Assembly (NCBI GenBank): GCA_903900335.1
Contig: CAIUMP010000017.1
Span: forward strand, 113,516 to 177,515
Length of the DNA: 64,000 nt
Direction: 5' to 3'
Origin: an uncultured Ignavibacteriota bacterium
GTDB lineage: Bacteria; Bacteroidota; Ignavibacteria; Palsa-1295
A program made the translations under genes and the position numbers. Of this stretch, positions 19,013 to 26,962 are shown piece by piece; positions within the stretch are counted from its first letter, which is position 1, and each line of letters starts with the position of its first letter. The notes beneath the pieces were generated by a model. It did no database searches, had not been told where the DNA came from, and was given only the letters and a program-made list of their open reading frames with translations.

Positions 19013-19534
19013 TCATGCATGCACGCGCATGTCTTCTGTCTTCTTCCCGTTCTTCAGGATGTCGTGGCCATCCTTCATTGCAGGCCTCGCAATGTTCAGC
19101 GGGATCTCACGGGCGCCAGGTTTCTCGGTTACGAGTTTTGGCATCGTAATCTCCAGAAGCCCATGCTTGAACGTCCCCACGACGGCCTTGGCCGCAACAT
19201 TCTTCGGCAGTGTCAAGGAACGCGCAAATGAGCCGAAGGAGCGTTCGACGCGATGGTAGTTCTGCTCCTTCTTCTCTGCATTGCGCTCCTTCTTGCCGCT
19301 GATCGTAAGTACGTTGTTGTCCACGGTAACCTTCACATCATTTTCCGTCAGGCCGGGAAGCTCGGCGATGATATAGAAGTTCTCTTTGTCCTCTGCGATA
19401 TCGAGGTTTGGCACATAGACATCGTTTGCGACGCCGAAGCGCCGATTGAGCCTGGTGTCTATGTCATCGATCGAAGTCTGGAACATGCGCTCCATCGCTT
19501 CGAATGGTGTTTCGGTCCACTTGATGAGTGACAT
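19013..19534 (-). CDS. hsp20: Small heat-shock protein, Hsp20/alpha-crystallin family
   Basis: A 173-residue holdase chaperone. The N-terminal region FEAMERMFQTSIDDID is followed by the alpha-crystallin domain (about residues 42-140). Typical blocks are VPNLDIAEDKENFYIIAELP, VDNNVLTISGKKE, SFGSFARSLTLPKNV and FKHGLLEITMPK. A longer than usual tail ends in EDMRVHA, with the IPLNI segment giving the I-x-I/L oligomerisation motif. It is the first gene of the minus-strand stress cluster and has about 450 bases of regulatory space upstream. Confidence 0.93.
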   Translation of the reverse strand: MSLIKWTETPFEAMERMFQTSIDDIDTRLNRRFGVANDVYVPNLDIAEDKENFYIIAELPGLTENDVKVTVDNNVLTISGKKERNAEKKEQNYHRVERSFGSFARSLTLPKNVAAKAVVGTFKHGLLEITMPKLVTEKPGAREIPLNIARPAMKDGHDILKNGKKTEDMRVHA

Positions 19535-19981
19535 AGTCGTTGTCCGTTAAGTGATGAATACTGACAGATACTGGTGCAACATGGCTATTTCCGTGCCGCA
19601 TCCGGGTGGATGCACATTCCCTCGTGTTCGTTTGGATATTCCGTGTATATCCGGGAGCCGTTCGCCGCGGTTTGCTTCCAGCAGTGCAAGAATCGTTACA
19701 CTCAAAGTAAGTTTTTTGCTTTGCCATTGACAAATGTTGGCTTCATTAGCGACTCTACGCATCCTTACTCGCGCTAGAGCAGCCCGGACCTAGTAGTGCA
19801 TGCTCCGAATGAATAGTCCGTCATCTTGATTGGCGCGGCGTTGGTTGCAATTTCGTGTGAGACGTATCACCGCGCAGTTCATTCTGCGAGATGGTGAGCG
19901 CCAAGGCCAGCCTCTGAGTGTGAAACGGCCAACACCAGCGGCTCACTCATCTCCACTCACCTTGAAAGGAGTACGATCATC
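19535..19981. other. Divergent intergenic region
   Basis: 447 bases between hsp20 (minus) and the hypothetical gene at 19982 (plus). It must hold both promoters. I see no RNA gene or strong hairpin in it. Confidence 0.5.
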
Positions 19982-20518
19982 ATGTCAATCTTTGCAATCC
20001 CAATGGAACAGAAAGTACCAGCGGATTCCACACAGATCAAGCGGACCAAACTCGGTGTCGCAATAGGAGCGGCAACCACAGTAGCGGTAGGCGTAGCGCT
20101 CGGGCGCTTCATTTTCCTTCGCACATCACAATTCGGCAAATACAAACGACGCATGGAGGAGTGGCTAACTCCGAGAGTAGAAGCACTGTCACTTGCTCTT
20201 GCCGTCGCTAGCGAGATGGCAGCAGTGATCGAAAGCGAAGTGTCCGCGGCCATGCGGGACGCCGCGTGGATCGGATACGGTGCGCGCAAGGCGAGTCCCG
20301 AGAAGAGCGACCTGCTGGAGATCGCGTTGGAGAAGCGGCTTTTGAAAATGAAGATGAAACTTCACAAGTTACTCAGCATCACGGATGCAAAACAAACGCT
20401 GGCTCTCCATACATTCTACGAGGAACTCCGTGCATGGCTGATGCCCATCAGTGAGCGTGGAAGCGATCTTTCCTCGGCACAGCGAGCAGAGAGCGTTTCA
20501 CACCCGCTGCCGGTCTGA
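19982..20518 (+). CDS. Hypothetical single-span membrane protein
   Basis: A 178-residue protein with a clear AAGGAG ribosome binding site 12 bases before the ATG. One hydrophobic segment lies near residues 25-47 (LGVAIGAATTVAVGVALG). A basic KYKRRMEEW stretch and a largely helical cytoplasmic part follow (about residues 60-155). The helical part carries many Ala/Glu/Lys residues and could form a coiled coil. No family recognised. It is surrounded by stress genes and is convergent with the serine hydrolase gene. Confidence 0.55.
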   Translation: MSIFAIPMEQKVPADSTQIKRTKLGVAIGAATTVAVGVALGRFIFLRTSQFGKYKRRMEEWLTPRVEALSLALAVASEMAAVIESEVSAAMRDAAWIGYGARKASPEKSDLLEIALEKRLLKMKMKLHKLLSITDAKQTLALHTFYEELRAWLMPISERGSDLSSAQRAESVSHPLPV

Positions 20519-20682
20519 CTCCGCAAGAAATATCGATTGTTAGTCCGAACGCTTTTGCCGTATTGAAGCGTGTTGGCTGACGACACCATCGCTCGTTGTC
20601 TGTGACGAGCGATGCGTGCTTTGTTACAGGAAGTGTGGCCGAGGCAGCACCGCAGTATTTGGACGACCAAACCGATGCGAGG

Positions 20683-21795
20683 TTATTCTGCGTATACCCA
20701 CTGTAGCCGTCGCGCGAGCAAGTCAATGGCTTCGACGGATGCATCTGGTGAAGCATTTGTGAATATCACGATTGCGCGGCCGCTCTCAGGAATGAGGATC
20801 GCGCGACTGCAAAACGACCCCGCGCTTCCGAGATGGTCTGAAACACGCCGATGCCTCGCGTCTATATGCCACTCCCAGCCGACCGAGTACACTGACCGAC
20901 AGTAGTGCATGTAACCACATGTGGTGCTGTCCATCAACGGAGACCTGCCGCACAATCCTCTTAATTGGAATTGAAGAAACTTCGCGAAATCCGGCGTTGA
21001 CATTCGGAGATTACCTGCGGCCGAAAGCAGCGATTCTCTGAATGCATCACCGGACGAAAGCGGGTGCCCTCGCTCGTCGTGGCCGTAGGGTTGGGTGCTA
21101 TCGGAAGTGTTTGGATATCCGAAGCCAATGTGAATACCCACCGACAATCCAAATTCTTGAACGAGTTGCTCGAATGAGCGCTGGGATGCTCGTTCGAGCA
21201 TCAACGCCGCAATGATGTAACCACCGTTCGAAAAGCGTATTCTTCCACGATGTCCGGCTGGCGCGTGTTGCAAGATCCATCTGCCGAAGGTTAGACGTTT
21301 CTCTGAATCTGAACCATGGAATAACGATCTCCGCGGAAATCTGTCGCCAATGCCGCATCGAGGAAGCCTGCTGCGGTGCGTAAGCAGATCGAGAAGCGTG
21401 ACCGACCGATACTCTCGGCGAATGGAACCTCGCAGTTCCGGAAGGACCTCCACAACGCGCGAGTCCCAACGCAGAATGCCCTTGCTGACGAGCATCGTTG
21501 CGATGCAGCCAGTAACAGACTTGCTGTTTGACCCGAGGTGGAATTCATCGGAGACTCGTGCTGCGAGATCGGAGCGGTTTTTGCGGAAGCCAATAGATTG
21601 TAATTCCAATACTGTATCGGGCGACACAACGGCATAGGCAAGCCCCGGAATGTGATAGGCTTGACGCAGACTGTCTGCAAAAGCGCGTTGCGGTTGGGCT
21701 TTAGCGTTCAGCGCAGACAGACACACCATAAGCATCGAGGCTGCGCGCAATAAGGTTTGAGCAGGGCGTTGTACAAGAAGTGTTCTAGAAACCAT
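20683..21795 (-). CDS. Serine hydrolase, beta-lactamase (class C/PBP4*) family
   Basis: A 370-residue secreted protein with a signal sequence around residues 12-34 (LLRAASMLMVCLSALNAKAQ). The SxxK motif is SNSK at residues 89-92. The YxN position reads FSNGGY, with Phe in place of the usual Tyr. A third motif of the H-x-G type is DHLGSAGSF near residue 320. The family includes D-aminopeptidases, esterases and peptidoglycan-related hydrolases, so a beta-lactam function should not be assumed. The Phe substitution raises doubt about normal catalysis. Confidence 0.8.
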   Translation of the reverse strand: MVSRTLLVQRPAQTLLRAASMLMVCLSALNAKAQPQRAFADSLRQAYHIPGLAYAVVSPDTVLELQSIGFRKNRSDLAARVSDEFHLGSNSKSVTGCIATMLVSKGILRWDSRVVEVLPELRGSIRREYRSVTLLDLLTHRSRLPRCGIGDRFPRRSLFHGSDSEKRLTFGRWILQHAPAGHRGRIRFSNGGYIIAALMLERASQRSFEQLVQEFGLSVGIHIGFGYPNTSDSTQPYGHDERGHPLSSGDAFRESLLSAAGNLRMSTPDFAKFLQFQLRGLCGRSPLMDSTTCGYMHYCRSVYSVGWEWHIDARHRRVSDHLGSAGSFCSRAILIPESGRAIVIFTNASPDASVEAIDLLARRLQWVYAE

Positions 21796-22106
21796 TAGGA
21801 AGAGTGCGACACAAAATTATGTTCGAGAGAGTCTGATACGTGGCGGCACAGTGCGGGTCGCTCACTCCAAACTTTCCCCTACACTAATTCAGTTCGAAGT
21901 CGTCACTTCGAACTACACAGAATCCCCGCGAACAAGTCTAATCTCGGTCTCTCTTACCCCTCCATTGGTTGATCACGACGGGGGATCGCAGGATCGAAAG
22001 TACAAGAATGACGACCGAAACGTCTTGCAGCCATGTCGGCCATCCGCGCCACCAATTGATTACATCCATGTGATCCCGTCTTGTATTTAAATCAGAGAAT
22101 ATCCTA
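21796..22106. other. Intergenic region, no gene seen
   Basis: 311 bases upstream of the serine hydrolase and downstream of the second Usp gene. I see only short unsupported frames. Confidence 0.5.
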
Positions 22107-23045
22107 CTATCTCACGATCTCCACGGTGGCCTCCGCATGAGAGAGCACGCCATTTGCCACGCTACCTAGGAGCATCCTCTTGAAGCGTGAGAGCCCTCGC
22201 GAACCGATGAAGATCGTATCAGCGTGAAACTGCTTCGCTTCTTCGAGTAATTCACGCGCAGGAGTCCCAGCCGGAGTTGCCGTTGTGACGTGTGCGAAGC
22301 GCTTCTTCATTTCGCCCTCTAACGAGTGCAAAGCATGACCAATATGGGATTCCTTCATCTCTTCATAGACTCCAAGATCGCTGCCAACAAGCCAGATATA
22401 TTCCGGTGTCGCGAGGATACTGACGTCTATCACGGTGACAATATGAAGTAGCGTGTCGGTCGGCCAGTTGCGCCGCAAAAGCGCGTGTACCGCCTGACTT
22501 GAACTATGCGACCCGTCGAAGGCAAGCAGAATTCTTGGTGCTGACCCAGCGGGAGTGGCGTTCGACAATCGCTCCTGTTTTGCTCTGGTGATGCGAACGG
22601 AGGCGTGTGACTCGCTTGCAACACGGAGCGAAACGCTTCCGAGGAAGAGCCGACCGAGTGCCCCGCGTCCGTGTGAGCCCATCACGATCAAGTCAGGCTT
22701 CCATGTTTCGGAAACCTCCAGTATCGTCGAGGCCGGGGAATGCAAGTGAATGCTTACAGTGATGTTCCACTTTGGAAAGAGCTTGGAGAGCAGCAGTTTC
22801 CCTTCCTCCGCGTCACGTTCGGCGGCTTCGCGAGCGTATTGGATGATGTCCTGCACGTTTTCCATAGCGAACGTGACAATGGGCAGGCTGGGATCCAAAT
22901 TGAGAGCAGGCTCCGTAGGGGAGCGCACTTCCCCGACCGCAAGTATCCTTGCTTCGACGCCATCTTCCGGCAGATAGGCATTCTTCAATTCTTGAATGGC
23001 GTCCGTTGCGCAGGCGGAACCGTCGTATGCGATGAGAATTTTCAT
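22107..23045 (-). CDS. uspA: Tandem-domain universal stress protein
   Basis: A 312-residue protein with two full UspA domains. Domain 1 starts MKILIAYDGSACATDAIQEL and ends with the nucleotide loop DLIVMGSHGRGALGRLFLGS, then SLRVASESHASVRITR. Domain 2 starts RILLAFDGSHSSSQAVHALL and has DTIFIGSRGLSRFKRMLLGS and SHAEATVEIV. Both keep the G-x2-G-x9-G-S/T pattern, so both halves should bind ATP. It is transcribed away from the P-type ATPase gene across a 319-base shared upstream region. Confidence 0.95.
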   Translation of the reverse strand: MKILIAYDGSACATDAIQELKNAYLPEDGVEARILAVGEVRSPTEPALNLDPSLPIVTFAMENVQDIIQYAREAAERDAEEGKLLLSKLFPKWNITVSIHLHSPASTILEVSETWKPDLIVMGSHGRGALGRLFLGSVSLRVASESHASVRITRAKQERLSNATPAGSAPRILLAFDGSHSSSQAVHALLRRNWPTDTLLHIVTVIDVSILATPEYIWLVGSDLGVYEEMKESHIGHALHSLEGEMKKRFAHVTTATPAGTPARELLEEAKQFHADTIFIGSRGLSRFKRMLLGSVANGVLSHAEATVEIVR

Positions 23046-23364
23046 GTTCGTTCAGATTGAGCGTCTCGTGCCACTATTGACGTGCAGCATTTGCTGGCTT
23101 AGTATGACAATTTCGGGCCAGAAGGTGGTAAAGACTTTTGAAAAGGGGATCAGGCTGAGTAAAGATTTTTGACGAACATCTGCCTCCGGGTAATTCGGAG
23201 CATTTGGCATAGAACTTCGTCCACAATAAGGTTGGTTAAGAAGAGTGGTACATTAATGTTACAGGCAGTTCTGCATGAAGCTACACTCTCTCTCGAAAGA
23301 TCAGCGCTCTTTAACACCCTCGACCTTATAGCGTCGAGAAGATCCGATACGAAGCCCAAGTACA
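23046..23364. other. Divergent promoter region (usp / P-type ATPase)
   Basis: 319 bases without a gene between two divergent stress-type genes. It probably contains both promoters. I could not identify an FNR-type TTGAT-N4-ATCAA box. Confidence 0.5.
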
Positions 23365-25875
23365 ATGCCAAAAATCCAATCGGAAGGTCTACCAGCTACA
23401 GAAGGTCTGAGCAGCGCGCAAGCTGCGAGCTTATTGAGTAGCGTCGGCTACAACGAACTCATGCAAGGTAGCGGCCGCGACATTTGGGGGCCGATCCTCC
23501 AAACGCTTCGCGAGCCGATGATTCTGCTCCTCATCGTCTCTGCTACGATCTACACGCTGCTTGGCGATGCCGCAGAAGCAGCGCTGCTTGGCGGCTCTGC
23601 GTTGATCGTCATCATGATCACGCTCGTGCAGGAAATTCGTTCGAACCGTGCACTGAGCGCGCTTCGCGATCTCGCAAGCCCGCGCGCACTGGTACTGCGA
23701 GACGGCCGCCCGCAGCGAATTCCGTCCCGGGAAGTTGTGCCAGGAGATGTGCTTATTCTTTCCGAAGGCGACCGTGTCACCGCCGATGCCGAAGTCGTCT
23801 CGACCCCAGGGATAGCGGTTGACGAATCGCTGGTGAGTGGGGAGTCTGTTCCGGTAGAGAAATCTGCCACGGGTGAACCAGTCACTAGCAGGCGCATATT
23901 CAGCGGCTCGCTTGTCGTTCGTGGCAGTGCCCTTGCTCGCGTCACGGCAACAGGCACCGCAACGGAGATTGGTACTATCGGTGAAGTCCTTGCCACGAAA
24001 GAAACCCCGAAGACACCCCTTCAGCGGGAGACCGCCCGGCTCGTCCAGCTCGCTGCGATAGCGGGGATTGGGTTTTGTCTCATCGTCACTGCGATCTACG
24101 GTATCACACGAGGGGATTGGGTTCAGGCAAGCCTTGCCGGTATCGCGTTAGCAATGTCTCTATTGCCGGAGGAGTTTCCCGTCATTCTCTCGATCTTCTT
24201 AGCCCTGGGTGCGCGTAGACTGGCGTCCAAGGGAATGCTCGTTCACACGATGCCCGCTGTCGAAGGACTTGGCACGGTCACCGTGTTGTGTGTTGACAAG
24301 ACGGGCACGCTCACGATGAATGCTATGACGCTTCAAGCGATCACTTCGGATGGAAACGCTCTCTCCCTTGAGAAGGAAGTCATTGAACTCTCGGCTGCGG
24401 AACGTCACCTCATCGAGATCGCGCAACTCGCCACGAAATTTCCAGCGTGGGATCCCATGGATCGTGCGGTGCAGGAAGCTGCGCTACGACAGGGGATTGA
24501 AGCACCACGTGTTAGTCCAACCACCGAGATCCCAATCTCTGCCGAGCTACCGGCCATGTTTCATGGATATGCAGAGGTAAACGATACGGGCATCATTGCC
24601 GTAAAGGGAATGCCGGAGACTATTGTGGGGCTGTGTAACCTTGGCGCCGATAGACAGGCCGGCATCCGTAAGCAGCTCGAAACATTTGCTCTGGGTGGAA
24701 TGCGCGTCCTTGCAGTCGCGGAAAGTAACTCACTCGATCAACAACGGCCATTGCAAGAGCACACATTGGCCTTCCTCGGATTGCTCGCATTTCAGGATCC
24801 GTTGCGACCTGGCGTCCCGCAAGCGGTTCGCGAATGCTATGAGGCAGGCATACGTGTTGCGATGATCACTGGGGACTACCCTGTAACCGCAACAACGATC
24901 GCACGCGAGGCCGGCATTCGTAACGCCGACGCAGTCATTACTGGCGAAGAGCTTGCCAACATGACGAGCGATCAACTCAGTGAAAGGCTTGCCACGACGA
25001 ATGTCTTCGCGCGAATCAAGCCCATACAGAAGCTGCAAATCGTTGAAGCCCTGAAGGCTGCGGGCGAGATCGTTGCAATGACCGGGGACGGCATCAACGA
25101 TGCCCCAGCGCTGAAGGCAGCGCACATCGGAGTTGCCATGGGAGCACGCGGCACAGACGTCGCACGAGAAGCTGCTGCGGTGGTGCTAACAAAAGACGAC
25201 TTCCCCTCGCTCGTCGGTGCTATTCGGCTCGGGCGGCGGACGTATGACAACATCAAGAAGGCGATGTATTACGTGCTCGCGATGCACGTCCCTATTGCTG
25301 GTCTCTCGATCTTACCCTTGCTCTTCGGACTGCCGATCATCTTTTACCCCATTCATATCGTACTGCTCGAACTGATCATCGACCCGATTTCTTCGATCGT
25401 TTTCGAGGCAGAGGCGGAAGAGGTAGATGTGATGCGGCGCCCGCCTCGTGATCCGCGACTGCGAATGTTCCGGGGTTCTAACGTTGCGATAGCCCTTCTG
25501 CAAGGGGTTAGCGTTCTACTGATGGTCGCAGCGATCTATTTTGTGGCATACCAGCGAACGCACTCCGAGTTCGAATCGCGAACGCTTGCATTTTCAACGC
25601 TTGTTTTGGCCAACCTGATGCTCGCGCTTGTCAATCGTTCTTGGTCACGGACGTTCCTCTCCATGCTCAAGGTTCGAAACACGGCGCTCTGGTGGTGCAT
25701 GGCGGCGGGAATCGTTCTCTTGCTGCTGATCACAACGGTGCCTGTGCTTTCAAGTCTGTTCCATTTCGGGCCATTTCACTGGAGCGATTGGATCGTCACG
25801 GCCGGGGCTGCTGCCGTGAGCTTGACGTGGTTCGAATTGCTGAAGCTTTTCCACTCGAAGCTCCTCAAATCGTAA
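23365..25875 (+). CDS. Cation-translocating P-type ATPase
   Basis: An 836-residue P2-like ATPase pumping a cation across the inner membrane. It has the N-terminal cation-ATPase domain (GLSSAQAASLLSSVGYNEL), the actuator motif LVSGESVPVEK near residue 158, and M4 with LLPEEFPV near 268. The phosphorylation site is CVDKTGTLT near 311, the hinge MTGDGINDAPAL near 571, and a C-terminal membrane domain includes LELIIDP. The PEEFP motif and Asp in M6 resemble Ca/Mn/Mg-type pumps, but the ion cannot be fixed from sequence. Two heavy-metal Cys motifs (CPC, CxxC) are absent. A strong terminator overlaps its stop codon. Confidence 0.92.
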   Translation: MPKIQSEGLPATEGLSSAQAASLLSSVGYNELMQGSGRDIWGPILQTLREPMILLLIVSATIYTLLGDAAEAALLGGSALIVIMITLVQEIRSNRALSALRDLASPRALVLRDGRPQRIPSREVVPGDVLILSEGDRVTADAEVVSTPGIAVDESLVSGESVPVEKSATGEPVTSRRIFSGSLVVRGSALARVTATGTATEIGTIGEVLATKETPKTPLQRETARLVQLAAIAGIGFCLIVTAIYGITRGDWVQASLAGIALAMSLLPEEFPVILSIFLALGARRLASKGMLVHTMPAVEGLGTVTVLCVDKTGTLTMNAMTLQAITSDGNALSLEKEVIELSAAERHLIEIAQLATKFPAWDPMDRAVQEAALRQGIEAPRVSPTTEIPISAELPAMFHGYAEVNDTGIIAVKGMPETIVGLCNLGADRQAGIRKQLETFALGGMRVLAVAESNSLDQQRPLQEHTLAFLGLLAFQDPLRPGVPQAVRECYEAGIRVAMITGDYPVTATTIAREAGIRNADAVITGEELANMTSDQLSERLATTNVFARIKPIQKLQIVEALKAAGEIVAMTGDGINDAPALKAAHIGVAMGARGTDVAREAAAVVLTKDDFPSLVGAIRLGRRTYDNIKKAMYYVLAMHVPIAGLSILPLLFGLPIIFYPIHIVLLELIIDPISSIVFEAEAEEVDVMRRPPRDPRLRMFRGSNVAIALLQGVSVLLMVAAIYFVAYQRTHSEFESRTLAFSTLVLANLMLALVNRSWSRTFLSMLKVRNTALWWCMAAGIVLLLLITTVPVLSSLFHFGPFHWSDWIVTAGAAAVSLTWFELLKLFHSKLLKS

Positions 25876-25913
25876 AACCCTTTCTGGATACTCTAACATC
25901 CAGAAAGGGTTTT
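25874..25913 (+). terminator. Rho-independent terminator of the P-type ATPase gene
   Basis: Perfect 16-bp stem (AAAACCCTTTCTGGAT with ATCCAGAAAGGGTTTT) around an 8-base loop; it may also serve the convergent receiver gene. Confidence 0.9.
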
Positions 25914-25944
25914 CCTCTGAGTTTTTTCCCGTGTTAAACCTGGG

Positions 25945-26487
25945 TCACATCAGCAGTTGCGTGTCAACTGGCAGATGCATCGCTTGCTCGACGATCTGGT
26001 CCATTTCGGAAATCGCATAAGCCTTGGAAAGCACTTTCGAGGCGCCCGCTGCCAGCGCGATCTCTTCGACCTCCGGGGTGCCTGGGCCGCCGATCAGCAC
26101 GACGAAACTGTCGGGGCGAGCCTCATGAAGCCGTTCGATCGCATGAATCGCTGTCTCGCCGCACAGATCGTAGTCAATAAGAATGACCTGCGGAGATTCC
26201 TCCCACGCGATCGCCAGTGCATCGCGTAGAGTTGCCGAAGAAAACACATCGTAACCATCGCGAGCGAAGTGACGTGAGAGGAAGGCCCGGATCTCATCAA
26301 AGTCCTCCAAGATCAAGAGCACGAAGCGAGCCTCAGCAGATTCCATGACAGAGTAGCCATGGGTCTTCTTCGTAGAAGCATGCTCACTGATGCGCGCATG
26401 TCGTAGGCCTCGCTTCATCAGCTCACCGCTCGGATTGATTTCCATGGGATATGATGAATCGGTTGGTCGAGCTCGGTTATCTCTCAT
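25945..26487 (-). CDS. Single-domain response-regulator receiver protein
   Basis: About 180 residues: a variable N-terminal stretch and one receiver domain near residues 52-170. The acidic pair is ED in LILEDFDEIRAF, the phospho-acceptor is the Asp of ILIDYDLCGE, and the Lys is in VLSKAY. The conserved Thr/Ser after strand 4 is replaced by Gly (VVLIGGPG). No DNA-binding or other output domain is present, so it would signal through protein contacts like CheY or Spo0F. Start choice is uncertain, as the frame extends to 26649. It lies beside the stress cluster, convergent with the ATPase gene. Confidence 0.75.
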   Translation of the reverse strand: MRDNRARPTDSSYPMEINPSGELMKRGLRHARISEHASTKKTHGYSVMESAEARFVLLILEDFDEIRAFLSRHFARDGYDVFSSATLRDALAIAWEESPQVILIDYDLCGETAIHAIERLHEARPDSFVVLIGGPGTPEVEEIALAAGASKVLSKAYAISEMDQIVEQAMHLPVDTQLLM

Positions 26488-26962
26488 GCCTAAATAAAAG
26501 CCTTCTAACTCCTGATGTAGATGCATGGCGGTAGAATAATACTGCGATGGATGAACGGAATCCGTCAAAAACATACAAAAACGCTGTGCCAAATGAAGTT
26601 TACACCATTCCCGTGAGGCCGCCCCATTCAAAATCACCTGATTTCGCACATTTCGAGTTAAAGTTTTGAATGGAACCTGCGAAGAGCGGAAGATTCACAA
26701 TCGTGGTAGGAAAATTTCTTGCCGTTGAACCGAAAGAGTTAACGATATTCCAGGGCAACCTGCAAAAAAATGCGTTCGGAGCAAACTACTGGACCTAAGT
26801 GGAGCCCGCGCAGAAGGCTTGAGTTCATTACGGCACGCGCGTAAGGAATCTTCGTAAACAGACAGGGACGCCATTGCTGGCGTCCCTGTCTGGATTCTCA
26901 AATCACATCACTGTGGATGTGTTCCACTCCTCATCCGAGTGGGGGATCGGATGAATAGATCA
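26488..26962. other. Intergenic region with hairpin
   Basis: About 475 bases upstream of the receiver gene and downstream of the MtrB-like gene. It contains the hairpin at 26860-26891 and nothing else I can support. Confidence 0.5.
26860..26891 (-). terminator. Hairpin terminator after the MtrB-like gene
   Basis: A 14-bp perfect stem (AGACAGGGACGCCA with TGGCGTCCCTGTCT) with a 4-base loop lies about 70 bases after the stop codon. The T-tract behind it is weak. Confidence 0.65.

Noticed and set aside
20683..21795. Antibiotic-resistance beta-lactamase
   Set aside because: Only the general serine-hydrolase family is supported; the Tyr of YxN is Phe and no resistance-type family features are seen.
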